Shown: positions 33,170-43,732 of the stretch, in pieces
How positions within the stretch are numbered: position 1 is the first letter of the stretch
Layout of the letters: every line of letters starts with the position of its first letter
Position numbers and translations under genes: made by a program
Notes under the pieces: generated by a model
The model's input: the letters and a program-made list of their open reading frames with translations, nothing else
What the model was told of the DNA's origin: nothing
Databases searched by the model: none
From: Afipia sp.
GTDB taxonomy: Bacteria; Pseudomonadota; Alphaproteobacteria; Rhizobiales; Xanthobacteraceae
NCBI GenBank assembly: GCA_017308575.1
Contig: JAFKEQ010000005.1
Location: forward strand, 1-64,000
Reading direction: 5' to 3'
DNA length: 64,000 bases

Positions 33170-34738
33170 TCAGTGGCCTGCCTGAGCCATCGTTGCCGGC
33201 ATGTCGCGCTGCTTCTTCATGACAATCTTGTTCAGCGCGCTGATATAAGCCCGCGCCGACGCCACCAGCGTATCCGGATCGGCCGCCCGCGCGGTAACAG
33301 AGCGTCCGTCCTGCGACAGCCGCACGGAGACTTCCGCCTGCGCGTCGGTGCCCGCGGTCACCGCATGGACCTGATACAGCTCCAGCTTGGCGTCATGCGG
33401 CACCAGCGACTTGATGGCGTTGAACACCGCATCCACCGGGCCGTTGCCCTCGGCTTCCTCGATCTTCACCTGGCCATCAATGTCGAGCTTCATGGTCGCG
33501 CGCTGCGGACCGCGCGTGCCGGCAATGACCGACAGCGACACCAGATGAATCCGGTCGTTCGACTGGGCCATTTCTTCATCGACCAGCGCCTCGATGTCCT
33601 CGTCGTAGATGTCCTTCTTGCGGTCCGCCAAAGCCTTGAAGCGGACGAAAGCATCCTCGATCTGGTTACGCGAGAGCTTGTAACCCATCTCTTCCAGCTT
33701 GTGGATGAAACCCGCGCGGCCGGAATGCTTGCCCATCACCAGCGAGGTCTGCTTCACGCCGACAGACTCCGGCGTCATGATCTCGTAGGTCTGCGCATTC
33801 TTCAGCATGCCGTCCTGATGGATGCCGCTCTCGTGCGCGAAGGCGTTACGGCCGACGATGGCCTTGTTGTACTGCACCGGAAACGACGTCGCCGCCGCCA
33901 CCGCCTTGGATGCCTGCGTCAGCACCTTGGTGTTGATGTTGGTGAAGAACGGCAAACGGTCGGCACGCACATTGATCGCCATCACGACTTCCTCGAGCGC
34001 GGCATTGCCCGCGCGCTCGCCGATGCCGTTGATGGTGCATTCGATCTGCCGCGCACCGCCGCGCACGCCGGCCAGCGAGTTGGCCACCGCCATGCCGAGA
34101 TCGTTGTGGCAATGGGTGGAGAACACCGCCTGATCGGAATTCGGCACGGTTTCGCGCACGCGGCGGAACAGGTCGTAATATTCCTCCGGCACGCTGTAGC
34201 CGACGGTGTCGGGAATGTTGATGGTGGTGGCGCCGGCCTTGATGGCGGCTTCGACGCAACGGCACAGGAAATCGAACTCGGTGCGGGTGCCGTCTTCCGA
34301 CGACCACTCGACGTCGTCGGTGTGATTGCGCGCGCGGGTCACCGACTGGATCACCAGTTCGTAGACCTCGTCCGGCTCCTTCTGCAGCTTGTATTTCATG
34401 TGCAGCGGCGAGGTGGACAGGAAGGTGTGAATGCGGCCGCGCTTGGCGGGACGGATGGCCTCGGCGCAGCGGTCGATGTCCTTCTGCGCGGCACGCGACA
34501 GGCCGCAGATCACGGCGTTGCGGCTGCGCTTGGCGATCTCGTGGACGGCCTCGAAGTCGCCATCGGACGCGAACGGATAGCCGGCCTCGATGATATCGAC
34601 GCCCATGTCGTCCAGCATGGAGGCGACGTTGAGCTTCTCCTCGAAGGTCATGGTCGCGCCGGGGCATTGCTCGCCGTCGCGCAAGGTGGTGTCGAATATG
34701 ACGACGCGGTCCTTGCCGGACTGGGTTTGGGTGCTCAT
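33170..34738 (-). CDS. leuA: 2-isopropylmalate synthase
   Basis: This 522-residue enzyme condenses acetyl-CoA with 2-oxoisovalerate in the first committed step of leucine synthesis. The N-terminal TIM barrel has FDTTLRDGEQCPGATM, the catalytic and metal motif SRNAVICGLSRA, and HCHNDLGMAVANSLAGVRGGARQIECTINGIGERAGN. The C-terminal part from about residue 390 (ATMKLDIDG...KLELYQVHAVTAGTDAQAEVSVRL) is the leucine-binding regulatory domain. Complete length for the bacterial long form. A leucine-rich leader reading frame and hairpins precede it, suggesting control by leucine supply as well as feedback inhibition. Confidence 0.95.
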   Translation of the reverse strand: MSTQTQSGKDRVVIFDTTLRDGEQCPGATMTFEEKLNVASMLDDMGVDIIEAGYPFASDGDFEAVHEIAKRSRNAVICGLSRAAQKDIDRCAEAIRPAKRGRIHTFLSTSPLHMKYKLQKEPDEVYELVIQSVTRARNHTDDVEWSSEDGTRTEFDFLCRCVEAAIKAGATTINIPDTVGYSVPEEYYDLFRRVRETVPNSDQAVFSTHCHNDLGMAVANSLAGVRGGARQIECTINGIGERAGNAALEEVVMAINVRADRLPFFTNINTKVLTQASKAVAAATSFPVQYNKAIVGRNAFAHESGIHQDGMLKNAQTYEIMTPESVGVKQTSLVMGKHSGRAGFIHKLEEMGYKLSRNQIEDAFVRFKALADRKKDIYDEDIEALVDEEMAQSNDRIHLVSLSVIAGTRGPQRATMKLDIDGQVKIEEAEGNGPVDAVFNAIKSLVPHDAKLELYQVHAVTAGTDAQAEVSVRLSQDGRSVTARAADPDTLVASARAYISALNKIVMKKQRDMPATMAQAGH

Positions 34739-34760
34739 TTGGATATTCCTTCGGTCAATT

Positions 34761-34844
34761 GCGCCGCTTCAGGGCGCTCGGGTTTCAGTGCTGTCCGCGA
34801 ACCCCTGAGTGCCCAGGCGCAAATGCCCAGACGGCCCTCAGGGG
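34761..34844 (-). promoter_or_regulatory. Possible leuA leader hairpins
   Basis: Between the leucine-rich leader frame and leuA, CCCCTGAG (34802-34809) can pair with CTCAGGGG (34837-34844), which includes the leader stop codon. GCGCC/GGCGC (34761-34777) forms a second hairpin nearer leuA. On the minus strand GGGTT near 34801-34807 can also pair with AACCC nearer leuA, giving a competing fold. No U-run is present, so if this regulates it is by translation or Rho rather than a simple terminator. Confidence 0.45.
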
Positions 34845-34972
34845 CAAATAAGAAGCAGAAGCCCGCCAAGAAGGGACAGATTCAGGGACGACGTGAGAGC
34901 AGCCGGAATCGCATCGAAACCAGCAGCTTGCGCCGCCGTTTCCTGCTGTCCCTGACTACCGCTGCGAATCAT
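34838..34972 (-). CDS. Leucine-rich leader peptide candidate upstream of leuA
   Basis: A 44-codon reading frame beginning MIRSGSQGQQ ends 99 bases before leuA. Nine of its last 19 residues are leucine, including a run of four (SLLGGLLLLICP), and its stop codon lies in a hairpin arm. Ribosome stalling at the leucine codons when leucine is short would alter folding downstream, as in classical leu attenuation. The frame is open further upstream, so the exact start is uncertain; GGGG about ten bases before 34972 is a possible ribosome site. Confidence 0.55.
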   Translation of the reverse strand: MIRSGSQGQQETAAQAAGFDAIPAALTSSLNLSLLGGLLLLICP

Positions 34973-35681
34973 CAATCTATTCCCCGAAAGGCGCATGTTC
35001 GGCCCAAACCGTTGACGGATGGTTGCCGACGCGCCCCGTCCGGTCGTTCTAGACGAGAAACGCGAGGCCCCGCAATGCCAAAGATAGGGCAGAAAGACTG
35101 ACCTTTTCAACGGCGCGAGCTGTCGGCTTTTCAAGCTTTTCCGACGAACCCGGCGCGCGGCCTCGCGAAATATTGGGATGCACGTGCGCACATCTCATTC
35201 CCGATTCAGTTGTCAAACAGCCACGCTGATGCGCGCTTCCATTCACGCATGCGCATTCGCTCCCGCGCGCTCCGCGGGGGTGATCATTTTCCTGTCGCCC
35301 CAACGAGGGGCATGGAGCGCCGCAGGGCGCAAAGGGTGGTGTTTCGCCTCCTCTGCGAAAAGGAAGCGCGTCGCCTCGCGGCGCTCCATTCGCGGCGATT
35401 TGTGTCCGGGGGACCGTGCTTCCGGGACAGGACGGGCGTTTCCGCCTCCGATCCGGCTGGCTTTCGCCGCCTTCATCCTGTCCGCGTCCAGCCACTGAAG
35501 GCAGAGCCACGTAGTTGGCCCGGACGGTGACCCCCGGCCTCCCGGACGAATACGGCTGCGAACCGCATCGCGCAGGCGCCGCATCCTGCTCCGCCTCAAA
35601 AGCGCCCTCGAGAAGCGCCCCTCGCGAACAGGACGATTCGGAATATAATCCTAGATGAAGAAATGTCAAGATACCCGCGAT
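34973..35681. repeat. Non-coding, highly structured stretch; candidate dispersed repeat
   Basis: This 700-base gap between the leuA leader and ppk2 has overlapping open frames on both strands but none with family character. It contains a perfect 12-base inverted repeat, ATGGAGCGCCGC at 35312-35323 and GCGGCGCTCCAT at 35378-35389, enclosing a smaller hairpin TTCGC/GCGAA at 35343-35359. The part from about 35220 to 35640 is richer in GC than the end at 35640-35680. From memory, translations like this recur as spurious hypothetical proteins in Bradyrhizobium-type genomes, which would make it an interspersed element; I cannot test that here. Confidence 0.45.
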
Positions 35682-36608
35682 TCAGCGCGGCGCCCTCGGA
35701 CTTTCCTTCTCAAGCGCGGTCTGCGCCTTCTTCAGTTCGTCCATATCGGCCTTCCCGACCGTGGGAAATTTCAGATTGAGTTTCTCCATCGCGCTGACGA
35801 TGGCCGAACTGATCACCACCCGCGCAAACCATTTGTGATCCGCAGGGACGACGATCCAGGGGGCATGTTTCGCGGACGTATGACGGATCAGGTCCTGATA
35901 GGCCGCCTGATATTTGTCCCACATCTTGCGTTCCGCAACGTCGCCCAGCGAGAACTTCCAGTTCTTCGCCGGGTCTTCGAGGCGGTCGAGGAACCGCTTG
36001 CGCTGCTCCTCCTTCGAGACATTGAGGAAGAATTTGAGGATCAGCGTGCCGTTGCGCGCCAGATATTTTTCGAACGCCGAAACATCCTCGAACCGCTCCT
36101 TCCAGATGTTCTTCGTGACAAGCTCCGGCGGAATCTTCTCCTGCGCCAGCACCTGCGGATGCACGCGCACGACCAGCAGTTCCTCATAATAGGACCGATT
36201 GAAAATGCCGATACGTCCGCGCTCCGGCAGAGCAATCGAGCTGCGCCACATGAAATCGTGGTCCAGTTCCTTCGACGTCGGCTGCTTGAACGAGAAAACC
36301 TGGCAGCCCTGCGGATTAATGCCCGACATGACGTGCTCGACCGCGCTGTCCTTTCCCGCCGCATCCATGCCCTGGAAGATCAGCAGCACCGACCAGCGGT
36401 CGTGCGCATAGAGCTTTTCCTGCAGATCGCGCAGCCGGCCACGATTGACGTCGATAATCCTGTTGGCGGAATCCTTGTCGAGATCGCCCTTCTCACCGGG
36501 CTTATGCGACTTGAGGTGAAACTCGCCCGAACCGTCGACGCGGAACGGATCGACATATTGCTTGAGTTGCTTCGCGTCCGGCTGCCCGGCCTTGCCGTTC
36601 TTGGCCAT
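35682..36608 (-). CDS. ppk2: Polyphosphate kinase 2 family protein
   Basis: This 308-residue cytoplasmic kinase transfers phosphate between polyphosphate and nucleotides. It has Walker A FQGMDAAGKDS, the Walker B/lid motifs FNRSYYEELLVVRVHP and LKFFLNVSKEEQRKRFLDR, and DHKWFARVVIS. The first 60 residues (DPFRVDGSGEFHLKSHKPGEKGDLDKD) are typical of the one-domain class that phosphorylates AMP and ADP, though the exact donor preference cannot be read from sequence. The start at 36608 (MAKNGKAG) is preferred over 36695, which would overlap the divergent gene region. Confidence 0.9.
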   Translation of the reverse strand: MAKNGKAGQPDAKQLKQYVDPFRVDGSGEFHLKSHKPGEKGDLDKDSANRIIDVNRGRLRDLQEKLYAHDRWSVLLIFQGMDAAGKDSAVEHVMSGINPQGCQVFSFKQPTSKELDHDFMWRSSIALPERGRIGIFNRSYYEELLVVRVHPQVLAQEKIPPELVTKNIWKERFEDVSAFEKYLARNGTLILKFFLNVSKEEQRKRFLDRLEDPAKNWKFSLGDVAERKMWDKYQAAYQDLIRHTSAKHAPWIVVPADHKWFARVVISSAIVSAMEKLNLKFPTVGKADMDELKKAQTALEKESPRAPR

Positions 36609-36711
36609 CAGAACAATGCTCCCGTTGAACGCGTGACGGTACACGCCACCGCCCGGGTCTGCCAAGTGCGGGACCATCGACAGGTTCAGGTGCATGGTCC
36701 ATCATCGCGCG

Positions 36712-37497
36712 ATGACGGACGCTTTCCCATCCATCGCCTACGCGAATGTCGGCAAGAGCTTCGAGCGCAGCCGCATTAAGGCAATCGATGACGTTTCGCT
36801 CAAAGTCATGTCGGGTGAATTTCTCGCAGTCGTCGGCGGCTCAGGATCGGGAAAGAGCACGCTGCTCCGGCTGGCCAACCGGCTGATCGAGCCGGACAGC
36901 GGCACCGTGCGCGTGCATGGCGAGGATATCCGCCATCGCGATCCGATCGAACTACGCCGAAGCATCGGCTACGTATTCCAGAGCGGCGGCCTGTTTCCGC
37001 ACATGACTGTCGCGGACAATATCGGCATTACGCCGCGGCTGCTGGGAACGCCCGCTGCAGAAATTTCCGCGCGCGTCGACGAACTGCTCGACCTTGTGCA
37101 ACTGGAGCGAAGCCATCGCGACCGGTTTCCGCATGAACTGTCCGGAGGCCAGCGCCAGCGCGTCGGCGTGGCGCGTGCGCTCGCCGCGAAGCCGAAGATC
37201 GTTTTAATGGACGAGCCGTTCGGCGCACTCGACCCCCTCACCCGCGATGCGCTCGGCGAGGATTATCGCGCGCTCCATCGCAGCCTCGGCCTGACCACCG
37301 TGATGATCACGCATGACATGGCGGAAGCGCTGCTGCTGGCGGACAAGATCGCCGTGATGCGCGCCGGACACCTCGTCGCGCAGGGCACCGCAAAGGATTT
37401 GGCGAACAGCGGCGATGCCTATGTCGGCGAACTTCTCAACACGCCGAGGCGGCAGGCGGAACGACTGCAGGACCTGCTACCGAAGGATGGCGCATGA
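36712..37497 (+). CDS. Osmoprotectant-type ABC transporter ATP-binding protein
   Basis: This 261-residue ATPase has Walker A GGSGSGKST, Q-loop FQSGGLFPHMTV, signature LSGGQRQRVGVARAL, Walker B IVLMDEPFGAL and H-loop MITHDMAEALL. It resembles the glycine betaine/choline family (OpuCA/OsmV) but is shorter and lacks the C-terminal CBS domains of many such proteins. The start at 36712 (MTDAFPSIAY) is chosen over 36694. It overlaps the permease-binding protein fusion by four bases. Confidence 0.87.
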   Translation: MTDAFPSIAYANVGKSFERSRIKAIDDVSLKVMSGEFLAVVGGSGSGKSTLLRLANRLIEPDSGTVRVHGEDIRHRDPIELRRSIGYVFQSGGLFPHMTVADNIGITPRLLGTPAAEISARVDELLDLVQLERSHRDRFPHELSGGQRQRVGVARALAAKPKIVLMDEPFGALDPLTRDALGEDYRALHRSLGLTTVMITHDMAEALLLADKIAVMRAGHLVAQGTAKDLANSGDAYVGELLNTPRRQAERLQDLLPKDGA

Positions 37498-39053
37498 TGT
37501 TGACGGTCGATCCCCGCTGGAACGATGCGCTGACGCGCCTGCCGGATTATCTCGGCAGCCATGTGCGTGTCAGCCTCACCGCACTCGCGCTGGGTCTCGT
37601 CGTCAGTTTTCCTCTTGCGCTCATGGTAAAGCGGCGGCCGCTGGCACGAGACATCGTGCTCGGCATCGCGAGCATCGTGCAGACCGTGCCAGGCCTGGCA
37701 CTGCTCGCGCTGTTCTATCCGCTGCTGCTGGCGCTGGCGGGCTTGTCGCTGAACTGGTTCGGGGTTGGATTTTCCGCGTTCGGCTTTCTGCCGTCGGTGC
37801 TTGCGCTGGCGCTCTACAGCATGCTGCCCGTCTTGCGAAACACCATCACTGGACTGCAAGGTATCGATCCTGCCATCATCGAAGCCGCCGAAGGCGTCGG
37901 CATGACGCCGCGGCAATCGCTGACCATGGTCGAACTGCCGCTGGCGCTGCCGGTGATCATGGCGGGTGTCCGGACGGCCGCCGTCTGGGTGATCGGCACC
38001 GCGACACTGTCGACTCCCATCGGCCAGACCAGCCTCGGTAACTACATCTTCGCCGGACTGCAGACCCAGAACTGGGTGTTCGTGCTGTTCGGCTGCGCCG
38101 CCGCTGCCGCGCTGGCACTGGCGGTCGATCAGCTACTGGCGCTGATCGAAAACGGCGTAAAGCGAAATAGCCGCATGCGCATCGCCGTCGGCTGCATCGG
38201 ACTTGCGGCACTCGTCGCGGCGACGCTGATGCCATCGCTTGCGCGCGCCCGAACCAGCTATATCGTCGGCGCAAAGACCTTCACCGAACAGTACGTCCTC
38301 TCCTCACTGATCGCCCAGCGCTTGCAGGCCGTGGGACTATCCGCAACGCCGCGTGAAGGTCTCGGCTCCGCGGTAATCTTCGAGGCGCTCGCGGCCAACG
38401 ATATCGATGTCTATGTCGATTATTCCGGCACATTGTGGGTCAATCAATTCAAGCGCGAGGTCGAGCCCCGCGCCAAGCTGCTGGACGACCTGAAAGCGAC
38501 GCTCCGAGATCGATATGGCATTACCCAGCTCGGCGATCTCGGATTCGAGAATGCCTACGCGCTGGTGATGCCGCGCAAGCGCGCCGAAGCGCTGGGCATC
38601 CACACCATCACCGATCTCGTCACCCATGCCGCAAGCATGTCGATCGCAGGCGACTATGAATTCTTTTCGCGTCCGGAATGGGCCGCGCTGAAATCCGCCT
38701 ATGGCCTCTCCTTCCGTCAGCAGCGGCAGATGCAGCCGGATTTCATGTACGCCGCGGCGGCGTCCGGCGATGTGGATGTGATCGCGGGCTACACCAGCGA
38801 CGGGCTGATCGCGAAATACGATCTGGTCGTACTCAGCGATCCGAAATCCGCTATTCCGCCCTATGACGCGATCGTGCTGCTGTCGCCGAAACGCGCCGAC
38901 GATAAGAAGCTGCGCGACGCCCTGCAGCCCCTGCTCGGCCGGATCGATATCGCTGCGATGCGCGAGGCCAATCTGCGCGCGGCGGGCGGCGACAACGCGA
39001 GTTCTCCCGACGCTGTTGCGCGGTGGCTGTGGGAGCGCATTTCAAAGCGCTAG
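37494..39053 (+). CDS. Fused osmoprotectant ABC permease and substrate-binding protein
   Basis: This 519-residue protein joins a permease (residues 1 to about 215; LPDYLGSHVRVSLTALALGLVVSFPLAL, then GIDPAIIEAAEGVGMTPRQ, the EAA loop) to an OpuAC-type binding domain. The binding domain runs from about residue 255 to the end, with IVGAKTFTEQYVLSSLIAQRL, NDIDVYVDYSGTLW and AAASGDVDVIAGYTSDGLI. A membrane helix near residues 225-245 tethers the binding domain. Such fusions are known in the choline/betaine/proline uptake family. The stop meets the end of the convergent sulfatase gene (four-base overlap). Confidence 0.88.
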   Translation: MMLTVDPRWNDALTRLPDYLGSHVRVSLTALALGLVVSFPLALMVKRRPLARDIVLGIASIVQTVPGLALLALFYPLLLALAGLSLNWFGVGFSAFGFLPSVLALALYSMLPVLRNTITGLQGIDPAIIEAAEGVGMTPRQSLTMVELPLALPVIMAGVRTAAVWVIGTATLSTPIGQTSLGNYIFAGLQTQNWVFVLFGCAAAAALALAVDQLLALIENGVKRNSRMRIAVGCIGLAALVAATLMPSLARARTSYIVGAKTFTEQYVLSSLIAQRLQAVGLSATPREGLGSAVIFEALAANDIDVYVDYSGTLWVNQFKREVEPRAKLLDDLKATLRDRYGITQLGDLGFENAYALVMPRKRAEALGIHTITDLVTHAASMSIAGDYEFFSRPEWAALKSAYGLSFRQQRQMQPDFMYAAAASGDVDVIAGYTSDGLIAKYDLVVLSDPKSAIPPYDAIVLLSPKRADDKKLRDALQPLLGRIDIAAMREANLRAAGGDNASSPDAVARWLWERISKR

Positions 39054-40774
39054 AGATTTTTCACGAACCCCGCGTCGATCAGCAGACGATTGAACCGCCG
39101 CGTCTCCGCGCCGTCCTTGCAGGCATAGAACAGGCCGTTGCAACGGAGCATGATCTTTTTCTGCTCTTCGAACGTCGGATCGAGCGGCAGGCCCGCGGCA
39201 TCCTGAATGACCAGCGGCAGATAGGCCCCGTCAATGGTATCCATCGCGGTCGGACTATCCACCGGTTTGAAATTGATCGCATCGATAGCGTAGTAGGTCG
39301 CAAAGTAACGCGGATCGTAGGCCATCAGCTTTTTCGAGACGTCCGCGGGCGTGAGTTTCGGATCGAGGATGTGCGTCGAGAATTCCGGCTGATGATCGCC
39401 ATAGCGCACGATCAGGAACGGCTCGCCCGGAAACCGCTTCTTCAAACTGGCGATGAAATCGCGGTAATCCTCGGCACTCATGGTCTGCCGCCGCAAATAT
39501 TCGTCGATGACGGGCGCGTTACCTGGCGCGCGCCAGCCCGGCGTCAGATCGGTACGGAATTTCGTCTCCCACGGGAAGTGATTGGCAGCGAGATAAACGA
39601 ACATGAATACCGGCTGCGAGCGCTTCTCCTGCGCCAGCAGACCAGCAGCTTTCCTATAGAAGAAACGATCCCGCTCGACGCCCTTCGCGCCGAGCGCCCG
39701 CGCATCGTAGAAGTTTTCGATCCCCGTCGTTGTCTGGAAACTTCGCGCGCTCATGAACGCACCATAGGCCGGATACAGTGAGATCGTGCTGTAGCCGCAG
39801 CGGCGCAGCGCCAGCGGCAGCCCGCGATCGACGCGGCCCGCAGCGATCCGCGTCACGAAATAGGAGAACGGCCCGAACGAACGCGACGAGAGGCCCGCGA
39901 GCACGTTGTACTCGGTGAACCAGCTTGGACCGCCGTTGCTTTCGGCCAGAAACTTTCGCGCCTTTCCGTCATAGGACTGGAAATGACTGCCATAGCCTGC
40001 GGGCACCTTGATGCCGGGCGCGGAGCGGATATCGAAGCTCGATTCATCATGGATCATGATGATGTTCGGCCGCCGTCCCGCGGACTGACATGAATCGATC
40101 AGCGGCAGCTTGAGCCGCTCGGAAGCGACGGCGTCGGATTCCATAAATCCATAATTGAGAAAATCGGACACCGCGGTGACGCCGGAGCCCGCGAATTTCG
40201 ACACGTAGCCGTCGTCGTAATAGCCGCGCCAGGCTTCGTCCGGCCACGTCTTGGCAAATCCAACCAGCGCTGCGAGACAGGCGAGCGCCATGGCCGCCGC
40301 GGGCAATCGCCGGACCCGGAACGGATCGAGCCACCACAGCACATACATCAGCGGCACGGTGACAATCGCCGCTCCGATCGCGGACCAGCGCAGGTTCGGG
40401 AAAATGGTGAACAGGAAAGCGACCGTATCGCGGTCGATCACCATCAGGTCCACGAAGTTCGCGGTCATCTGCACCACATCGTGCTTAAGCCGCGACAGCA
40501 GGATCAGCACGACGACCAGCGTCAGCGACAGCGCGCTCGAGAGCGCCGGCCGCCGCAACAATGCGATCCAGAAAAAGTTCAGGACGCCCCAGGTCAGAAC
40601 GAAGCCGAGCCGCGAACCGGCATCGGTCTCGGTCTGAAACATGATGACAAGAGCGGCAAGATGAGGCGCCGCCACGGCCGACAGGCGCCAGAAACCGGCA
40701 GGAGCAAAGCCGCGCGCGATGACGCCGGTCGGCGGCAGCGACGGGGGCAACCCTGATGTCGGCGGCGGCGACAT
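39050..40774 (-). CDS. Membrane-bound sulfatase-family (phosphoethanolamine/LTA synthase-like) protein
   Basis: This 574-residue protein has about five N-terminal membrane helices (to residue 190) and then a periplasmic alkaline-phosphatase-fold domain. Motifs are NIIMIHDESSFDI, with the nucleophile probably among the following serines or threonines, GGPSWFTEYNVLAGLSS, FVYLAANHFPWET, and VRYGDHQPEFSTHIL with the late metal ligands. Family members transfer phosphoethanolamine or glycerol phosphate to envelope glycans or lipid A, or cleave sulfate esters; the substrate here is unknown. The start at 40774 (MSPPPTSGLPP) is preferred because the longer frame adds 29 residues without family character. 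Confidence 0.8.
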   Translation of the reverse strand: MSPPPTSGLPPSLPPTGVIARGFAPAGFWRLSAVAAPHLAALVIMFQTETDAGSRLGFVLTWGVLNFFWIALLRRPALSSALSLTLVVVLILLSRLKHDVVQMTANFVDLMVIDRDTVAFLFTIFPNLRWSAIGAAIVTVPLMYVLWWLDPFRVRRLPAAAMALACLAALVGFAKTWPDEAWRGYYDDGYVSKFAGSGVTAVSDFLNYGFMESDAVASERLKLPLIDSCQSAGRRPNIIMIHDESSFDIRSAPGIKVPAGYGSHFQSYDGKARKFLAESNGGPSWFTEYNVLAGLSSRSFGPFSYFVTRIAAGRVDRGLPLALRRCGYSTISLYPAYGAFMSARSFQTTTGIENFYDARALGAKGVERDRFFYRKAAGLLAQEKRSQPVFMFVYLAANHFPWETKFRTDLTPGWRAPGNAPVIDEYLRRQTMSAEDYRDFIASLKKRFPGEPFLIVRYGDHQPEFSTHILDPKLTPADVSKKLMAYDPRYFATYYAIDAINFKPVDSPTAMDTIDGAYLPLVIQDAAGLPLDPTFEEQKKIMLRCNGLFYACKDGAETRRFNRLLIDAGFVKNL

Positions 40775-40980
40775 GGCCTCACCACACAGCAACCCGGAAT
40801 CCTCAAGCCTTGACTGGGGAATCCAGGAGGCCGCCGCGCGGCCGGCCCCGCAACGTGTCATAAAAATGTAATTGAACTGTCATGAACGTACAACCGGCTC
40901 TTTGGCCGTAGGCGCTGCTTCACGCATTCAGCATATTCAGACCGGCGGAAAGGCGGCCGCGCCCGGCACGTCCCGTCTGA

Positions 40981-41009
40981 AACAAAAACGGGGCCGCTAA
41001 TGCGGCCCC
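40981..41009 (-). terminator. Terminator of ilvC
   Basis: GGGGCCGC-ATTA-GCGGCCCC followed by GUUUUUGUUU on the minus strand, about 50 bases past the ilvC stop. The remaining stretch 40775-40980 shows no gene. Confidence 0.85.
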
Positions 41010-41057
41010 GCCTTTGATCCATCTTCTCTCCCCGCAACAGCGGGACGAGATAAAGGC

Positions 41058-42837
<1,780 letters not shown>

Positions 42838-42841
42838 GGCG

Positions 42842-43714
42842 TCAGGCGACCTCCACGAGCGTCGGAGGCTTGCGCGACAACAGCATTACCGCGATGCCGA
42901 GCACGACAACGATCATTCCGACAAGCCGCACCGTGCCGAACTGCTCGTGGAAAACGATGCTCGACGCGCCCGCGCCAAAGAACGGGATCAGCAGCGCGAA
43001 CGGAACGACCTGCGCCGCGGAATAATTCTGCAGCAGACGTCCCCATATCCAGTAGCCGAGCGTGGTGCCGAGCAATGCCAGAGCCAGCACGCAGGCGACA
43101 GCGCCGACCGAGAGATGCGTCAGAGACTGCCATGTCACACCCGGACCATCGACAAAAAGCAGGAACGGCACGAGAGGCACGAGCGCAAGAAGACTGATCC
43201 ACGAAAACAGGCTGAGCATCGGCACGTTCTGGGCACGGCGAAGAAGCAGGTTGGAGAAAGCAAAGCTGACGGGCGCCGTCATCGACAGCGCAAATGCGTA
43301 AACACTGAAATCGTATCCGACCGTGAAGCAGATCAGCAGCAGCCCGCACATCGCGACCGCGATGCCAAGGATCTGGTGACGCGTCGGCAGTTCCTTGAGA
43401 AGCAGAGCGGCGAAAGCGACCGTGAACAGCGCCTGGCTCTGCACAATCACGGCCGTCAGCCCCGGCGGCACGCCATAGGCCATGCCGTAGGTTTGCGCCA
43501 GAAACTGCGCAACGATCAACCAACTCGTTGCCACGATCAGAAGCCAAGACAATTTCGGCCGCGGCAACAAGAAGCATGGAAGCGCCGTGATGCCGAAACG
43601 CAGTGTCGTCATCAATGTCGCCGACATCTCGTTGATCGCGAACCGGGTCAGCACGAAGCCAAGTCCCCAGATCACGGCCACAGCGAGAGCCAGCGCGATG
43701 TCGATCGGTTTCAT
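42842..43714 (-). CDS. EamA-family (drug/metabolite) transporter
   Basis: This 290-residue protein has ten helices in two EamA repeats (DIALALAVAVIWGLGFVLTRFAINEM near the start, LLGTTLGYWIWGRLLQNYSAAQVVPFALLIPFFGAGASSIVF in the second). The best-known relatives export amino acids or metabolites. It is followed directly by the LysE-family gene, and ilvN lies 18 bases upstream, so the three may be co-transcribed. Confidence 0.87.
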   Translation of the reverse strand: MKPIDIALALAVAVIWGLGFVLTRFAINEMSATLMTTLRFGITALPCFLLPRPKLSWLLIVATSWLIVAQFLAQTYGMAYGVPPGLTAVIVQSQALFTVAFAALLLKELPTRHQILGIAVAMCGLLLICFTVGYDFSVYAFALSMTAPVSFAFSNLLLRRAQNVPMLSLFSWISLLALVPLVPFLLFVDGPGVTWQSLTHLSVGAVACVLALALLGTTLGYWIWGRLLQNYSAAQVVPFALLIPFFGAGASSIVFHEQFGTVRLVGMIVVVLGIAVMLLSRKPPTLVEVA

Positions 43715-43732
43715 GAGCGATGGATGAGCGCG

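Noticed and set aside
33104..35101. 665-codon open frame on the plus strand opposite leuA
   Set aside because: Shadow of leuA; it runs through the leuA promoter and leader as well and has no family features.
35049..35669. 206-codon frame upstream of leuA
   Set aside because: Repetitive arginine/proline/glycine translation across a structured non-coding block; several other frames are open over the same bases.
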